The translations under genes and the position numbers were made by a program. This document shows, one piece after another, positions 33,839-46,551 of a stretch of DNA of 64,000 bases. Below the pieces are notes generated by a model. The model ran no database searches. It had not been told where the DNA came from and was given only the letters and a program-made list of their open reading frames with translations. Source of the DNA: Solanum dulcamara (lineage: Eukaryota; Streptophyta; Magnoliopsida; Solanales; Solanaceae); assembly GCF_947179165.1 (NCBI RefSeq), contig NC_077240.1, forward strand, positions 51,706,501 through 51,770,500, given 5' to 3'. How positions within the stretch are numbered: position 1 is the stretch's first letter; every line of letters begins with the position of its first letter.

Positions 33839-35323
33839 ATTCATTATGCCAAGTGTGTCACCTTGGGGTGCTCCAATCATATTCATGCAAAAGCAAGATG
33901 ATTCCTTGAGAATGTGTATTGACTATTGTCAGCGGAACAATGTTACTATAAAGAATAAGTAACCTATCCCAAGAATCAATAATCTTTTCGACCAACTTTA
34001 GGGTGCCACTTGTTTCTCTAAATGGACCTCAGATTGGGCTATCATTAGTGGAAAATGAGAGAAAGTGACATCCCAAAAACAATTTTTAGAAAAAGATATG
34101 GTCATTATGAGTTTCTTGTCATGTCTTTTGGTTTGACAAACACTACTAAATCATTCATGGAACTCATTAATAAAGTATTCAAGTAGTATCTAGACATATT
34201 TCTTATCGTATTTATTAAAGTCATTCTGATCTACTCTATAAACGAGAAGTACCATCCTAACCATCTCAAAATTGTTCTCCAAATTCTCAAGGATAGGGAG
34301 TTGTATGATAATTTTTCCAAGTGTGAGTTTTTGGATTGCATTTGTGGCATTCTTAGGAAATATTATTTCTAGTAAAGGTATTTGAGTTGATTTGGAGAAA
34401 ATGGAAGGAGTAAAGAACTGGCCCAGACCCAAATCCCAGACTGACATAAGAAGTTTCTTGGGTTTTATTGGTTATTATAGAATATTTCTTAAGGGATTAT
34501 CATCCATATAATTTCCATTGATTAATTTGACTCAGAAGAAGACTAAGTTCTAATGATCAGACACTTGTGAGAAAAGTTTTCAAGAGTTGAAGACAAGATA
34601 GACTACTGCTCTAGTATTGTCCCTACCCAAGGGAATAGATAGGTTTGTGATTTTTTGTTATTCGTCCCGAGTTGAATTGGGTTGTATGTTGATGAAAATA
34701 GTTAAAGTCATAGCTTATGCTTTTAGGAAACTTAATATCCATGAGAGAAATTATCAGACTCATGATTGAGAGTTGGCATCCATAGTATTTGGTTTTAAGA
34801 TATGGTGTCACTATCTCTATGGTGTACATGCTGATTTGTTCACTAATCACAAGAGCCTACAATATGTCTTTTTATAGAAAGAGATGAACTTGAGGAAAAG
34901 GACATGGATTGGGTTGCTCAATAATTATGACATGAGCATTATCTACCACTCAGGTAAAGCTAATGTAATTACTAATGCTCTTAGTAGGCTATCAATGGGA
35001 AGTATTGCTCATGTTTTGGAGAAAAATAAAGAGTTGGCTAAGGAAGTGCATATACTTTAACTTTTGGGAGTTCACCTTGTGGACTTAGATGAGGCTGCTA
35101 TCATAGTTTAGAATGGGTTTGAGTCTTCACTAGTTGTGGAAGTGAAGGAAAAGAAAGATCAAGATCCTATTCTACTTCAGTTGAAGAAGGATGTTCATAA
35201 GCAAAAAGTGATGGATTTTTCCAAAGGAGGAGATGGTGTGTTAAGGTGTCAAGGTAAACTTTATGTTTTGAGTGTTGATGGTATTCGAGACAGAATCATG
35301 GAAATGGCAAGGAGTGTCCTATG
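33839..35323 (+). pseudogene. Plus-strand gypsy RT and RNase H, broken
   Basis: RT resumes with [20 protein letters not shown] and [18 protein letters not shown] (33844-33960). It continues through [20 protein letters not shown] near 34096 and the former catalytic box near 34200, now [10 protein letters not shown], in which both aspartates of FIDD are gone. RNase H and linker are visible near 34640-35060 (FTNHKSLQYVF, IYHSGKANVITNALSRLSMG). The 62-codon frame at 35136-35324 (DPILLQLKKDVHKQKVM, GVLRCQGKLYVLSVDGIR) is the spacer before integrase. Sequence breaks off at about 35323 into LTR D and a reversed integrase block. Confidence 0.8.
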
Positions 35324-36235
35324 AGCCCTACCTATGACCTGTACTTCTCCTACGGTCCATAGGTACTGATTGTGAGTCATTGATCAGTTCACTTTGTCAA
35401 CTTTTCTCAGATTTTCTCTTGGTTCTCAGACTTGGTCTAGTCTACAATAGTCACCTTCTCCATATCTTGATGAACCAAATCTGGCCCTATCAACTCAACT
35501 TCATCAACTTCAAACCAGCCAATTGGCGATCTATATCTTATCTCATAAAGAGCCTCACACATAGCCATTTAAACACTCGAATGAAAACTATTGATGAACA
35601 AAAACTCAATATAAGGCAAGTGGCCATCCCTATTACCTTTTAAGTCAATAACACAGGCTCTCACTACATTCTCAAGAATCTGAATTGTACGTTTTGCCTA
35701 ACCATCTATTTGAGGATGGAAAGTTGTACTAAGATTCACCTTTGAACCCAAACCTTTCTTAAATGACTTCCAAGAGAACTTCATGTAGTCAGACTATCTC
35801 TCGAATATACAACCTAACATAATTGTTTTCTAAATTTGTAGTCTTAATGGGTAAGAAGTGGGTTGATTTTATCATTTTATCCACAATCAACCAAATATAA
35901 TCATGTTGTCTATGAGACCATGGTAGACTTGTAATGAAATCCATGTTGATCATCTCCAACTTTCATTATGGAAACTACACTATAAGGCCTTTGATGCTCA
36001 ACATTGACTTGTTGTCAATCGGGCACTTGAATAGAAACTATGATATATCTCTCTTCATACCATTAAACCAATAAACTTCTCTCAAGTCATGGTACATTTT
36101 TTGTAGAACCTGGATGGATAGAATATTTTGAGTTATGGACCTCTGCCATAATTCTATCTCGAAGACCATCAATACTCAAAATATATAATCTACCTTGATA
36201 TTTCAATAGTGGGTCCCTCCTTTGTGAAAATTTAT
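35324..36235 (-). pseudogene. Reversed integrase block with short LTR D scrap
   Basis: From 35324 to about 35425 lies type D LTR sequence (cctacggtccataggt). From 35426 to about 36235 the minus strand encodes integrase in pieces: HLPYIEF, YRSPIGWFEVDEVELIGPDL and VHQDMEKV near 35430-35640, and HHCC-region sequence near 35960-36200. The integrase C-terminal piece of the flanking plus element resumes at 36236, so this block is opposite in direction to both neighbours. Confidence 0.65.
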
Positions 36236-36694
36236 ATGGTAGGACGATTTATTCCCTATTTGGTGATATGAGGTAGATAATACAAGGTTGTTAGGTCCTT
36301 ATTGAGATTCTTGATTGTCGATTTTGGAAGTTGAGGATTAAGGAAATAGCTTCAGCGAAAGTATTATGGAGTAATCAAAAGATAGGGGAAGCTACTTGGT
36401 AATCGGAAGACAGACATGAAATATAGGTACCTCTTTTTGTTTACTCCTCCGGATGATGTTAACAAAGATACCAATCCTTCTCTTATCTTATATCACTGCG
36501 TATTCTTGTCTTTGTGCCTATTCTTAAATACATCTCTAAAATAATTGGGTTCGTACGTGCTATCTTGGGTTGGTGATGTTAAAAGAATCTGTATTAGAAA
36601 TTAAGGTCTTCACATGGGTTCCTTGGCATTGTAAATTCTTCATAACGCTTCTTAACTTTTCATTTGAGGATGAATGATCCCAAGAGGTGGATAT
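36236..36694 (+). pseudogene. Gypsy integrase C-terminal tail and polypurine region
   Basis: The plus strand reads LIEILDCRFWKLRIKEIASA and KVLWSNQKIGEATW (about 36297-36400), the chromodomain-like tail, then a stop and VPLF. After a non-coding stretch, tttgaggatgaatgatccc and a purine run (aagaggtgga) end directly at TGTAAAACAC, the start of LTR B at 36695. This is the 3' end of the plus-strand element. Confidence 0.75.
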
Positions 36695-38665
36695 TGTAAA
36701 ACACAAAAATTTCAAACTATGATCCTACCCTTCTTTAAATACGTATAGACCTCAACCCAATGATTCTAATGTTAAAAAGGTATTGAAAACAATTCTTTAT
36801 TGTGGTAAGAGCTTGTAATATTAGTTAAGGTCAAAATGAACTTCTAGCTCAAAGTTAAGTTTAAAGCTTCATTACTGATTGAGTTTTTGTATAAAATTTT
36901 AGTTGGGTCAACTTCAAATGGTGATATCTGTTAGAATATCAAGAGTTAGGTGACCCATAACTATAAAATTAAAGGCCTACAAGGGTTCTTTCCAACGCCC
37001 CTAAGTTTTCATCAATCCAAATTTAGATTAAAATACCATAGTCGATTAACCAGAGACACTCCACAAGTCTGCGATGGCTCCACGATATGGAGACAAAGCA
37101 AACATAATAAGTTTCGTATTCCAGCTCCAATTATTTATTTCTCTGGGTGTATTTTTGTCTTAAGAACCTTTGGGGATTTATATAATTAGTCCTAAACACG
37201 GAAAAAAATAGTTTTTCATTTGCCGATGTTGGAGGTCCTAGTCTTGAAACATAGTTGATTATTGTAGGTTGTTAATAAGAGCAACCTCTACAGTCTTTAC
37301 TGGGAGAGTTTGGTTGCTATATTCTTATATTTCTCGATTCATGTGGCATACCTGTGGGATCTGGGATGCGGTCATCTTTTACTTTATTATGTGGTGCGGC
37401 ATCACCCTTTTCATATTGGTTGCATTCAGGATGCTCTTAGCCTTTACTTGACTATCTGGCATGATGTCATCCTTTTTTGCATTAGCTTGCTTACTCACTC
37501 TCTTGTACCAGGATGGGGGATATTATATGTTATGTATAAGAGCTGGTTCTGGCCCAAGTAGTATATACGAACTTCTTATGCCCTTATGTTCCCCTCTAGT
37601 TGTGAGTACTACTGTACAGAATAGGTGTGCTGAATAGGTCGTACCTGGCAGGCCAAGGGTCGGGGTGGGTCTATATACTTAGTCGTTGATGATTCTAAGA
37701 GCCCTTGATAATACTACTAGTTTTTACTAGACACTTGCATTCATATGCATTCGCCTATCACTAGTATACTTGTTTGTTGTTTGGTCCCCTAGTTTTATAG
37801 GGATAGAGAGTATTTTTGTTATTATTTGTACCTTCCAAGGGTATGGATATCCAGTAGGTTATAGTTTTATTATAACTATGCTTACCTTATGTTGCATTTG
37901 TACTTGATTAATAGGGGGTCTTAGTCTTAATACGTTTTTCATACTCCCTACTAGGGTGAGTTGGATTAGTCCTTAGTGATTATGTGATTAGAGGTGATCG
38001 TCGTCTTTCTATTCATGATTAGTTAACTTCTATAGTGCTTTTTTATTATAGATAGGTTGTTGGTTTGTGCTATTGGGTATATTCCTTGACTCTATTTCCT
38101 TTCTCCAGGTATCTTATTATTCCTTCTTATTTCATGTTCTATCTTCTGTGTAGTTACTTTTGTTGTACTTACCTTGTTAATATGGTTTTTATACTTCTTT
38201 TATATGGAACTCAGTCGGCCTATGCCTATTGAGTACATTCATTTTATACTCATAATACCCGATCATAGTATGGGTCATCGCCAGTGATTGGACCTGTGCG
38301 GAGCATTATTTGATTCAGATATTTGTTGAGATCCTGGAGTTTGGAGTTGCTAATTCCCATCTACTTTTGGCTTGGACTAGTATTTACTTTCTTTTGGGAC
38401 AATCTATATTTATTTTTTTATTTGTAAAAGCCTTGTACTCTTAATTTGATTGGATGTTCGAATATCGATTGTTGTCAGGTCTTGGGGATGGTTATTTGTT
38501 TATGTTTGGTTGGTTTCTCTTTATTCAAACTTTTATTTATCTCTTGCTTCTTTTTCTCCATCTTTTGCTTGATAGCCTATTGCCTCTGTTTATACGCTAT
38601 GGGTTAGGCTTATGTTGGTGGGTTGTAGTATGTGCTATCATGACCTGAGAAATTAGGTCATGACA
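36695..38665 (+). repeat. LTR B (1971 bp), complete
   Basis: The LTR starts TGTAAAACACAAAAA after a polypurine region and ends ttaggtcatgaca at 38665, followed by a primer-site-like agttagtataagagt. An integrase tail on the left and a leader plus gag on the right mean that it joins two internal regions, a signature of recombination between elements of one family. Its second half (from about 37820) is closely related to LTR E at 43980-44434 and 51263-51822. Frames inside it are not genes. Confidence 0.75.
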
Positions 38666-39990
38666 AGTTAGTATAAGAGTTCTAGGTTTACCTACATCCT
38701 TGCTATGAGAAACAATGCCTAGTAGAGTCGTGTGTATCAGTGTGTTGACATATGTATCCTATCTTCGAGAACCTATAGGGCATTTTTAGGAAACTCTAAT
38801 GTTGACTCCTTATCGTATCTTTTCGGTTTGAATGACCTCTAAAACTACTTCTTTGGAATCCACTCTCTCAAATGGATAACATGAGGTGTTTGATAGGAAT
38901 GGATGGAGCATCAGCACATCCTACATAAAATTCATTACTTAGACATGCTACAGGGCCCCAATCAGGCATAGACCTTAGGGTTGGGCATGTTCTTTAGAAG
39001 ACCGAGAGTTTAGAGGTACCCCAAGATCCAAAATATTCATTGGCTACCCTAGCTCCTCAAGGTTTAGTGTCAGGAGGCCTTAGTTCTTTTGAGTACACCA
39101 CCGACAGGTGTGGTTTCTTGTGCAGTGGGTGCTTCTCAAGATAAAGTTGGGTTTATTAGTCCCAGCATAGTTCGTTGTCAATAACTGAGTATGTGTTGGG
39201 ATTTCTTGAGTAGGCAGGGCTTACCCCTACACTATTTCTTATGGATTGGGACATGAGTTATGAGCTAGTCAGAGGGTTGTCCTTGCCACTATATTTTTCA
39301 TCAAAGCATTTGATAAAAGCTAGGTCTACTTTTCCCTAGGTAGTTAATCATACAAGGGCCGTGAAGCAGTCATTCCTTGAGGCTTACAAAGAGAATGGTT
39401 AAAGTCCTCACCTTCAACAAAGCAGTGACAGCCTCCCACTTCAGGGTGAGTATCGGTTAGGTAAGGGTCATTTCCTTCTCTACCTACCAAACTTGTGACA
39501 GTGGCACTCAAAGTTCTAGGAGTTTCTGAGGCAATACGTGGAGCCTATGGTGGAAAGAATTTATTTCCAACTTCTCAGGATGAGCATATCTGTCCTTCAG
39601 GTGTTGGAGATCCTTCTATTCTAGATGGGTCATTCCAGCTAATTGATATTTGTGATGGTTGCTACAAGTGTGGTGTTGTAGGACACTTTATTAGAGAGTG
39701 TCGCAGGACCCAGTAAAGACAACTAGGGGTGGTTCCCAAAGTGTTAGAGATGGTCCATAGTTTGTTAAGAGCAGATAGGAGAGCTCATCATGTTCCTTAT
39801 GCCAGACTCACAACTATAAAGGTTGCTATAATTGTGAGGAGTTTGATCACTGGTCCCAGGAGAGAGCCAGGTTGGAGTTGATCTTTTGGGCATTCAGACT
39901 TCACCTACTCACCAGGCTAGAGTAGTGAGACCTTGTCATTTCTATGAGGAACTTGGCTACAGATCTAGAGAGTGTCCCTTGTGTGAGACC
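38666..39990 (+). pseudogene. Leader and gag of plus-strand gypsy element, broken
   Basis: A primer-site-like tagtataagagttctagg follows the LTR at 38668. The leader resembles 51823-51960 after LTR E. Gag is badly decayed; its clearest part is the 73-codon frame at 39495-39716, ending in a perfect CCHC knuckle, CYKCGVVGHFIREC. A second knuckle-like motif, CHFYEELGYRSREC, lies near 39937 with the second cysteine replaced by tyrosine or glutamate. Protease-like sequence may follow but I cannot confirm it. Confidence 0.6.
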
Positions 39991-41901
39991 AACATGCAAT
40001 TTGCTCAACCAGGTTAGTCTTGTGGTTATGACTCCTCCTGTCAGAGGTAATGCTCAGAGAGTTGCTGGTGGTACTTTAGGTGTTTAGGTAGAGGCCAGTC
40101 AGGATCTTTTTTATGCTTCTAAATTCAAGCCAGAAGCCGAGGGTCCATGTGTAAATTATATTTGGGTAAATTTGTTATTTTGTTCTTCATTATCTATATT
40201 ATGTGGATTTGCAATTTTTATACCCGAAAGTGCCTAATTGAATTTTATTGTGGTGGACGCCTTACTTAGACTTGTGTGTATATGTTTTCATGTCGTAGTT
40301 TATTTCTTTAAGCAGTGGATCGACTAGGTCTAGTTTATATTTTGTGAAGTTGTATTTCGCTGCTTGTTATGAGTTTTTGGTTGGGCTACTTAGCTTTTCC
40401 TTTCTATATCCCTTAACATTTGGTGTGTTGCGGTGCCAATCCTTGTTAGATAGGTGCCTAGAACAACTTTTTTAGTTTTGGGAGTTGTCATTCTGGTTGA
40501 TTTAGTTAGCTTAGCAGGTCTCTTTATTTGCTCTCTTGACCTACCTGGTTTGTTCCTTTATAGTAGTCTTGGTGTTTAGGTTTACTGGTAGTTGGGGGAT
40601 TTGTGGTTGTTGGAGTTGTTAGAAAGGTAGTATAGACTTCTATGGTATTTTGGTAATCCTAGTTGGTTTTCTCTTTCCTTTTCCTTAGTCATACTCTCGG
40701 TTGCAAAGTGGATGTCCGCTCCTTGAAACTTTCAAAATCGTCCATTTTTAGGGTTTTGGTACCGACTATGGTAGTTGGGAATTAGAAAAGTGTGATCTCT
40801 CATTTTTCCTTATTACTGTTGTTGTTGGTTCTCTGCGGTTGTATTGGTAAGTCTTATGGTTTTGTTTATCATTTGGAGTTGGAGCAATGGTGTTCGTTGG
40901 TGGCTTTAGATGTAGCCTAAGCAAGAGGATGAGAAGTTGGCTAAAAGATTCATTTTAAGAATGGGATCAAAGTAATTCGTGAAATTTATGACTTGATTCT
41001 TGTTCAGGATGAAATTGTCTTTGTCATATCTAGTATATTGCGGTGTTCATTTATAGGAGAAGTACCTTTGGCCCAATGCTAATCGGTTTTCTACGTTTAT
41101 ATGCCGCCTATCGGCTTCGTTTCCCTTGGTCTAGGAGGGTTGGATCAGATTTGTACTCACAAAGTGGTTCTAGGCATATGGAGTTGATTTATCGGAAGTT
41201 CCTGTGGTAGTAGTAAGTCACTAGAGTTGCGCTCAGTGATCTTTGTCATTCGCGGGATAATCGTCCTTTGGAGTTGAGTGTTCAGTTTTATAAGATTGAG
41301 CTTCATCTTAGGTTGTTGATTTTTGAAGATGAGATTTAATTTAGTCTTTGCCCTAGGCTAAGTTCCTTGTTTTGGATGTTGTTTTTCCCCAATGTACAGG
41401 TGGATTATCTAACTCTTTCAAGGTTCTTGTATGATTCTATAAGTGGGTTTTTGATGGTGCTGGAGATGATTGGGATAGAAAAGCATCGATTGAATGCTAA
41501 GGATCGATTGAACTCTCTTAGTAAGTAGAAGATGATAGATTAAAGCATAAGATAGGTATTTTAATTTGGAAGTTAAGTTGTGTATATCACTGTGGTGTAG
41601 TTTCTCTATTCTATTGTTTAAGTGTGGTTTTGGTTTACCACTAATGATATTGGTGTTTTTGGTCAAGCTCGGGTAAATTGAGAGAGAGTTGGAGCCCAAG
41701 AAGAATTTTAAAGGTTTTTAGAGCTCTGAAGTAATTTTAAGGATTTTTTCTATTATCATGTTATTTTTGTTGTCGTTTTCCAATCTAGGAGGGTGTCCAA
41801 GGGTTTGGCGAAGCCTACGGGCTCGATATCCTCATTTTTCCATACTTTCATGCTTTTTCAGTCCCTTTACTTTCGTAGACGAAAGTTCTTTTAGTAGTGG
41901 A
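39991..41901 (+). other. Unrecognised internal region and 3' polypurine motif
   Basis: T-rich sequence with no readable RT or integrase. The right end is informative: cgtagacgaaagttc at 41874-41888 and ttttagtagtgga just before TGTTATAATGACCC is the family's 3' motif plus polypurine tract. So this is the internal end of an element whose 3' LTR is LTR E. With gag only 2 kb upstream, most of pol appears deleted or is too diverged for me to read. Confidence 0.45.
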
Positions 41902-44434
41902 TGTTATAATGACCCTCCAGGTCATTTCCTCAATTTTCAGATCTTTTCTAAATTTTGAGCTTTTCTGTAGCGACCCTAAGTCATTTATCACTTGTTGGGA
42001 CTGACAGTTTGATAACCTGGTCATTCCCTTGGGTTTTTACCAGTTTCTATGGTTTAGAGATCTTGTAGTTTGAACTTGTGACTTTGGTCAAAACTATAGG
42101 AAAATAACTTAGAATGAAATTCTTATGGTTCTGTCAGCTCCCAAAGGGTTATTTAAGCCTAGTGTCATGGTTGGCTCGATTCCAGATGCTTTTGGTGCGA
42201 GTTTGAGAGATTAGGCATTTTAGCCTTTCTTTTTTGTTCTTACTTTTGACCTTGGTCAATATTCTTGGTAAAGTCGCTTGGATTGAAATATAATCAATGC
42301 AATTAGCTTTAAAATATTGAGTTTGGTCTAGAATGATCTTTCGTGTGTGTTATGAGGCTTCCAGTATAATTCTGAGGCCCCTTGTGGAGTTTGGCTAAAT
42401 ATGGCACTTGATGTGGGACTCAATTTTTGTTAAGATGACCACAGATGGAAATTTTAACTCCTTATTTTAGTTTAAAATGTTGAATTTAGTGGGGTAACAT
42501 AATTTGTTTGCATTCAAGGTGTTCCGAACGAGTCTCGAGCCTCTATCAGAACTTTTCCTCTTGAAGTCGTATTGATGCATAGTTGTCGATGCAGACTAAA
42601 TCTATTCTCTGCATTCGTGGAGGGGTTCTATGTAGATGGAGGTGTTTCTGATTTGTTCTTTATGTTCGCAGAATAGTTTCGCATTCATGGAGGTATGCTA
42701 GGTTTGTCTCTGTATTTGTGAAGGGCTACCGCATTTTGAGGGTTGCTTGTTTATTCTCCGTATGTGCGAGAGATGCTCTGTGTTTGCCGAGGGTTGCTAG
42801 GTGTGTTCTCAGCGTTTTTTGGAGATGCTCTGTGTTCTCAGATGGTTAATTTCCTGGTAACTTAAAGTCTTACCAGACCCATTTTCAGCTTATTTCTCAA
42901 AACATCAAACTTGATTATCTCGAATTCTACAGCTTTGTTTTGGGTGATTCAAAGTCCAGATTGTTCGAGATGCTCATGGATACGCATTGTTATGCTTTGG
43001 GCTTGTCGGGGGGCCTGCATTTGAGGTCATTTTGAGTGTTATGTTTTGCCATGGATCTTCTTTTTCATGATTTTGTTGAGTTTTTGCATGATATAATTTT
43101 GGGCTAATCTGAGCCCCAAATTGTGTTTTGATTTGGGAAACGAGTTGGAGAAAATAAAATGAACCTTTCCACAGAGTCAATTTTGGGATTCTTGGTACGG
43201 GTCCCATAATCCTGTTTTAGAGCCAATTTTTGGTCTATCTCCGATTAAAGCGATTTTGGTGTCAAAACATCCATTGTGATCAATATTTTGTTAGCGTGGT
43301 GGAAATTAGAGGTCATTCAAAGATGGAAAGCATCAAATTTGTGGATACAGAGCACATACAATCGGCTTTAATGTAGGCTACAATCTCCCACTTTGATTGA
43401 GCATTATTAGATATTTATTAGTATAACTTACTTGTGATTTATTTTGGTACTTTCCAATTATAGGGTTTGCCTTCTTCCATTCCATTTTCTTGGTTCCTCG
43501 TTGAGCCTTAGGCTAGAGAACTTTTGTGAAATCCTTAGTTTAGGCTATGAGCCTTAGTTGTGGTTTTGACTTAGCATTATTATCCTTTTTAGGACCGATA
43601 TTGATGGTCTAATGCTAGGTTAGAGCATTAAATGCTTTATCATGTGATTTATTGTCCTTATAGGAAGGTGTAGCTTCCGGTAGGGCTTGTTATGGATGGT
43701 GTTCCTTGTGCTAGTACCTGAAACCTTAGTGGGTTGTCGTAGTCGTAGGTTTGGCTTAGCGGTGATCAGATGTTAGCTGGAGTGGCATATTTGGGGTAAG
43801 GCATCATTCCTAGAGATATTTCTCCCCTTATTTGATTCTGAGCTATTTCTAGATTACTTCATTTTATGTTAAGCGGTAACCTTGTGATGCCTTATCGACT
43901 ATTGTTATATTGTTTGACCCAAGTTCGTGTTCGAGGATCGATTGGATCCCAAGTTAGTTTTATCAACCTTGGTAGTGTGGTAAGATTTTGTAATACATTT
44001 CTGATTGTGTGTACCTTTTTTGGATGCTAGTGTTGGCATGTGTGCATTGATTAAGTATTTTCACATATTTTGTGGCATGATCCCGATTCATTCATTGGAT
44101 TTTCACTACTATTTTTACTACTATTTGAGAAGGAACATTCTAACACTTTTATTATTTTTAAATTGGTTTTAACGCTAGTCGTACACCCTATATCACCTTG
44201 CAGGGGTATAGGCGTCTAGTAGGTTTTGTTTTTATTATAATTGTGCTTATCTTATATTGCATTTGTAGTTGGTTAATAGGCGGGTCTTAGTATGGATGTG
44301 TTGTTGGTACTCCCTGCTAGGTTGAGTTGGATTAGTCCTTAGGTGATTATGTGATTAGAGGTGGTCATCGACATTCCGACCCTCATTATTTGACTTATAT
44401 AGGCTTCCTTGTTGTAGATACGTTGTTAGTTTGT
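41902..44434 (+). repeat. LTR E, left part
   Basis: Starts TGTTATAATGACCC right after the polypurine motif. It contains degenerate tandem elements around gttcgcag/cattcatggagg and gatgctctgtgtt (about 42590-42850), long T/G-rich unique sequence, and from about 43980 a block similar to LTR B (ggttgagttggattagtcc). It is cut at 44434/44435 by LTR A; its right end resumes near 51263. No genes seen. Confidence 0.6.
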
Positions 44435-46397
44435 TGTAACATCTCTCAAAATGCCCATAAAATACCTTAAGAATTCCTTGGAAATAGGTCGCTCATGTAA
44501 CACATTATCTTTAATCTTTTTGGAAAATTCGAGTTCAGAATATTGATCAGTGGGTCAAAAACTACGGAAAAATAGTCTCGGTGAATTTTTAGGACCCGTA
44601 GAATGGAAGAAGGATGTTTGAAGAATCCACAAAATAGTGTGATCCGTGACAGGACCGCGTCGCAGACCTGGAAAGCAGTTCCGGTCGAGTTGTTCGCGAT
44701 GGGACCGCATCACGGACTATGGAAGGTTTTCTGGCCGAATTTAGTTATTTTTAAGGGCGTTTTAGACTTTTCCCAAATTATTAGTTTTAACCTAGACGTT
44801 TTTAGGACCTAATTCAACTCTATAAATTAACCTAAACCTCTAATTCTATTCATTCTTCTACAATTCATCTATCAAATATTTCTCTCTCTACAAAAAAGGC
44901 TCTCAAGGGTTTCCATTGAAGACTTCAAGCAAATTCACTCAATTTCTCCATCAAAATTCTCAAGTTCTTTCAAATTAATTGGTGTTCTCACTCAAGGTAT
45001 GTGGGTATTAATTCATGGATCCTTTTATCCATGAAGTCCAATTAATTTCTCAATATTTTCTATCAAATTAAAGTATGGTATTTTATAGATTTTGTGATAT
45101 CTATTCCAATTGCATGAATTTTGAATTAAAATATGATCATGATTCTATTTTGATATAAATTGATGGTTATTGAATTAAATTTAAGAGTTTTTCCATGAAT
45201 TCTCCTATTTTGATTTCTAGGGTTCATGATGTAAATTATGAGTATTTTGATTCATACTTCTAAAGGATATTATCTATATAAATTATGTATGGGATGATAT
45301 AAAGTTTATGATCATGCATATCTTCAAGTAAATTTCATGATTTTCAAGTCAATTGATCATGCATCCATGTCATACCCAAATTTCAAGTACAAGCTATGGT
45401 CATGAATTTTCAAAGTATGAATTATGACTATGTGTTTCCATGATGATCATGAATGATAAGTATGATTCAAGGTATGAATTTCATGCAAGTTATGAAGTAA
45501 GGTGACTTAGGGCCCTTTGAGGTGACCTAAGGCCTATCGATATGAATTATGCAAATATGATTGTAATGATAAAAGGACAATTCTCACACTACAAGTATGT
45601 TATGAAAATGATCTACTCTATTATTTCAAGCCTATGATCATGACTATGATATATGATATTATGATCTTATGTTATGTATGTATTTTGTGGGATTTGACTT
45701 AGCACCCAGAGGACTTGAGGTGGGGGCCCTACCAAAAGCCTTAGTAGCAGCCTCATGTCCTATAAACTATGTGCCACCATAGGTTGTCTTTATGGCCTAG
45801 ATAGTGGATCCACAAATAGCACATGTTCATGATTAGGAGTCTACCTTGGCAAAGTAGCCTCATCCTTCTCGATGTGGGTATCATCGGATTCCATGTTATA
45901 GATCGCATGGTATTATTGTCGGTTATGGTTCCTATCCCACATATGTATGATTTTTATATATGCTGTGATTTTAAATTATTCTTTTTAAATACTTTGGTCA
46001 ATATGATTTTCTCATGACTTTACGTATTCCAATTTATCATGTGTTTTACTTGACCTTTGCATTCCATGCTTTACGTTGCATGTCACGCCCTCATACTTAG
46101 TACATTCCAACGTACTAATGCATACTTTTTGCCTACATTATCTCATAATGTAGGGATTGAGAGTGAAGATCCTTATCGTCCACGTAAGTAGTAGGCGTTC
46201 CTAGCCCAAGGTATTGTGGTGAGTCCTCATTGACCGAGGACTAGTTTCAAGTTACTTACTGTTTTCTTGTCAAAAGACTTTTGCTTATGTTGTATATTGA
46301 GGGTGAGCTAAGGACATATCTTATCCCCCTCCCATACTCATGTTTAGAGGCATCTAGTTGGACATTTGTTTGAGTCTATATTGTCATAAGACATTTT
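44435..46397 (+). repeat. LTR A, tandem unit 1
   Basis: Starts TGTAACATCTCTC and matches the inverted solo LTR at 31741-33838 from its beginning, but stops about 330 bases short of that LTR's end (at gacattttc). Unit 2 then begins at once with the same caaaatgyccayaaaata sequence, 1951 bp after its counterpart at 44447. TATA-like tctataaattaacc lies near 44819. Confidence 0.8.
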
Positions 46398-46551
46398 CAA
46401 AATGTCCACAAAATACCTTAAGAATGCCTTGGAAATATGCCGCTCATGTACGCATTATCCTTAATCTTTTTGGAAAATACGAGTTTGGAATATTGATCAA
46501 GGGGTCAAAACCTACAGGAAAATGGCATCGGTGGATTTTTAGGACCCGTAG
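46398..46551 (+). repeat. LTR A, tandem unit 2, part left of solo LTR
   Basis: First 154 bases of the second unit (ccttggaaatatgccgc, tttttggaaaatacgag), ending in cgtag at 46547-46551, the left target duplication of the solo LTR that follows. Confidence 0.85.

Noticed and set aside
37269..38648. Several hydrophobic open frames (60-83 codons) that could be small membrane proteins
   Set aside because: They lie within LTR B, whose T-rich DNA gives Leu/Phe-rich translations in any frame.
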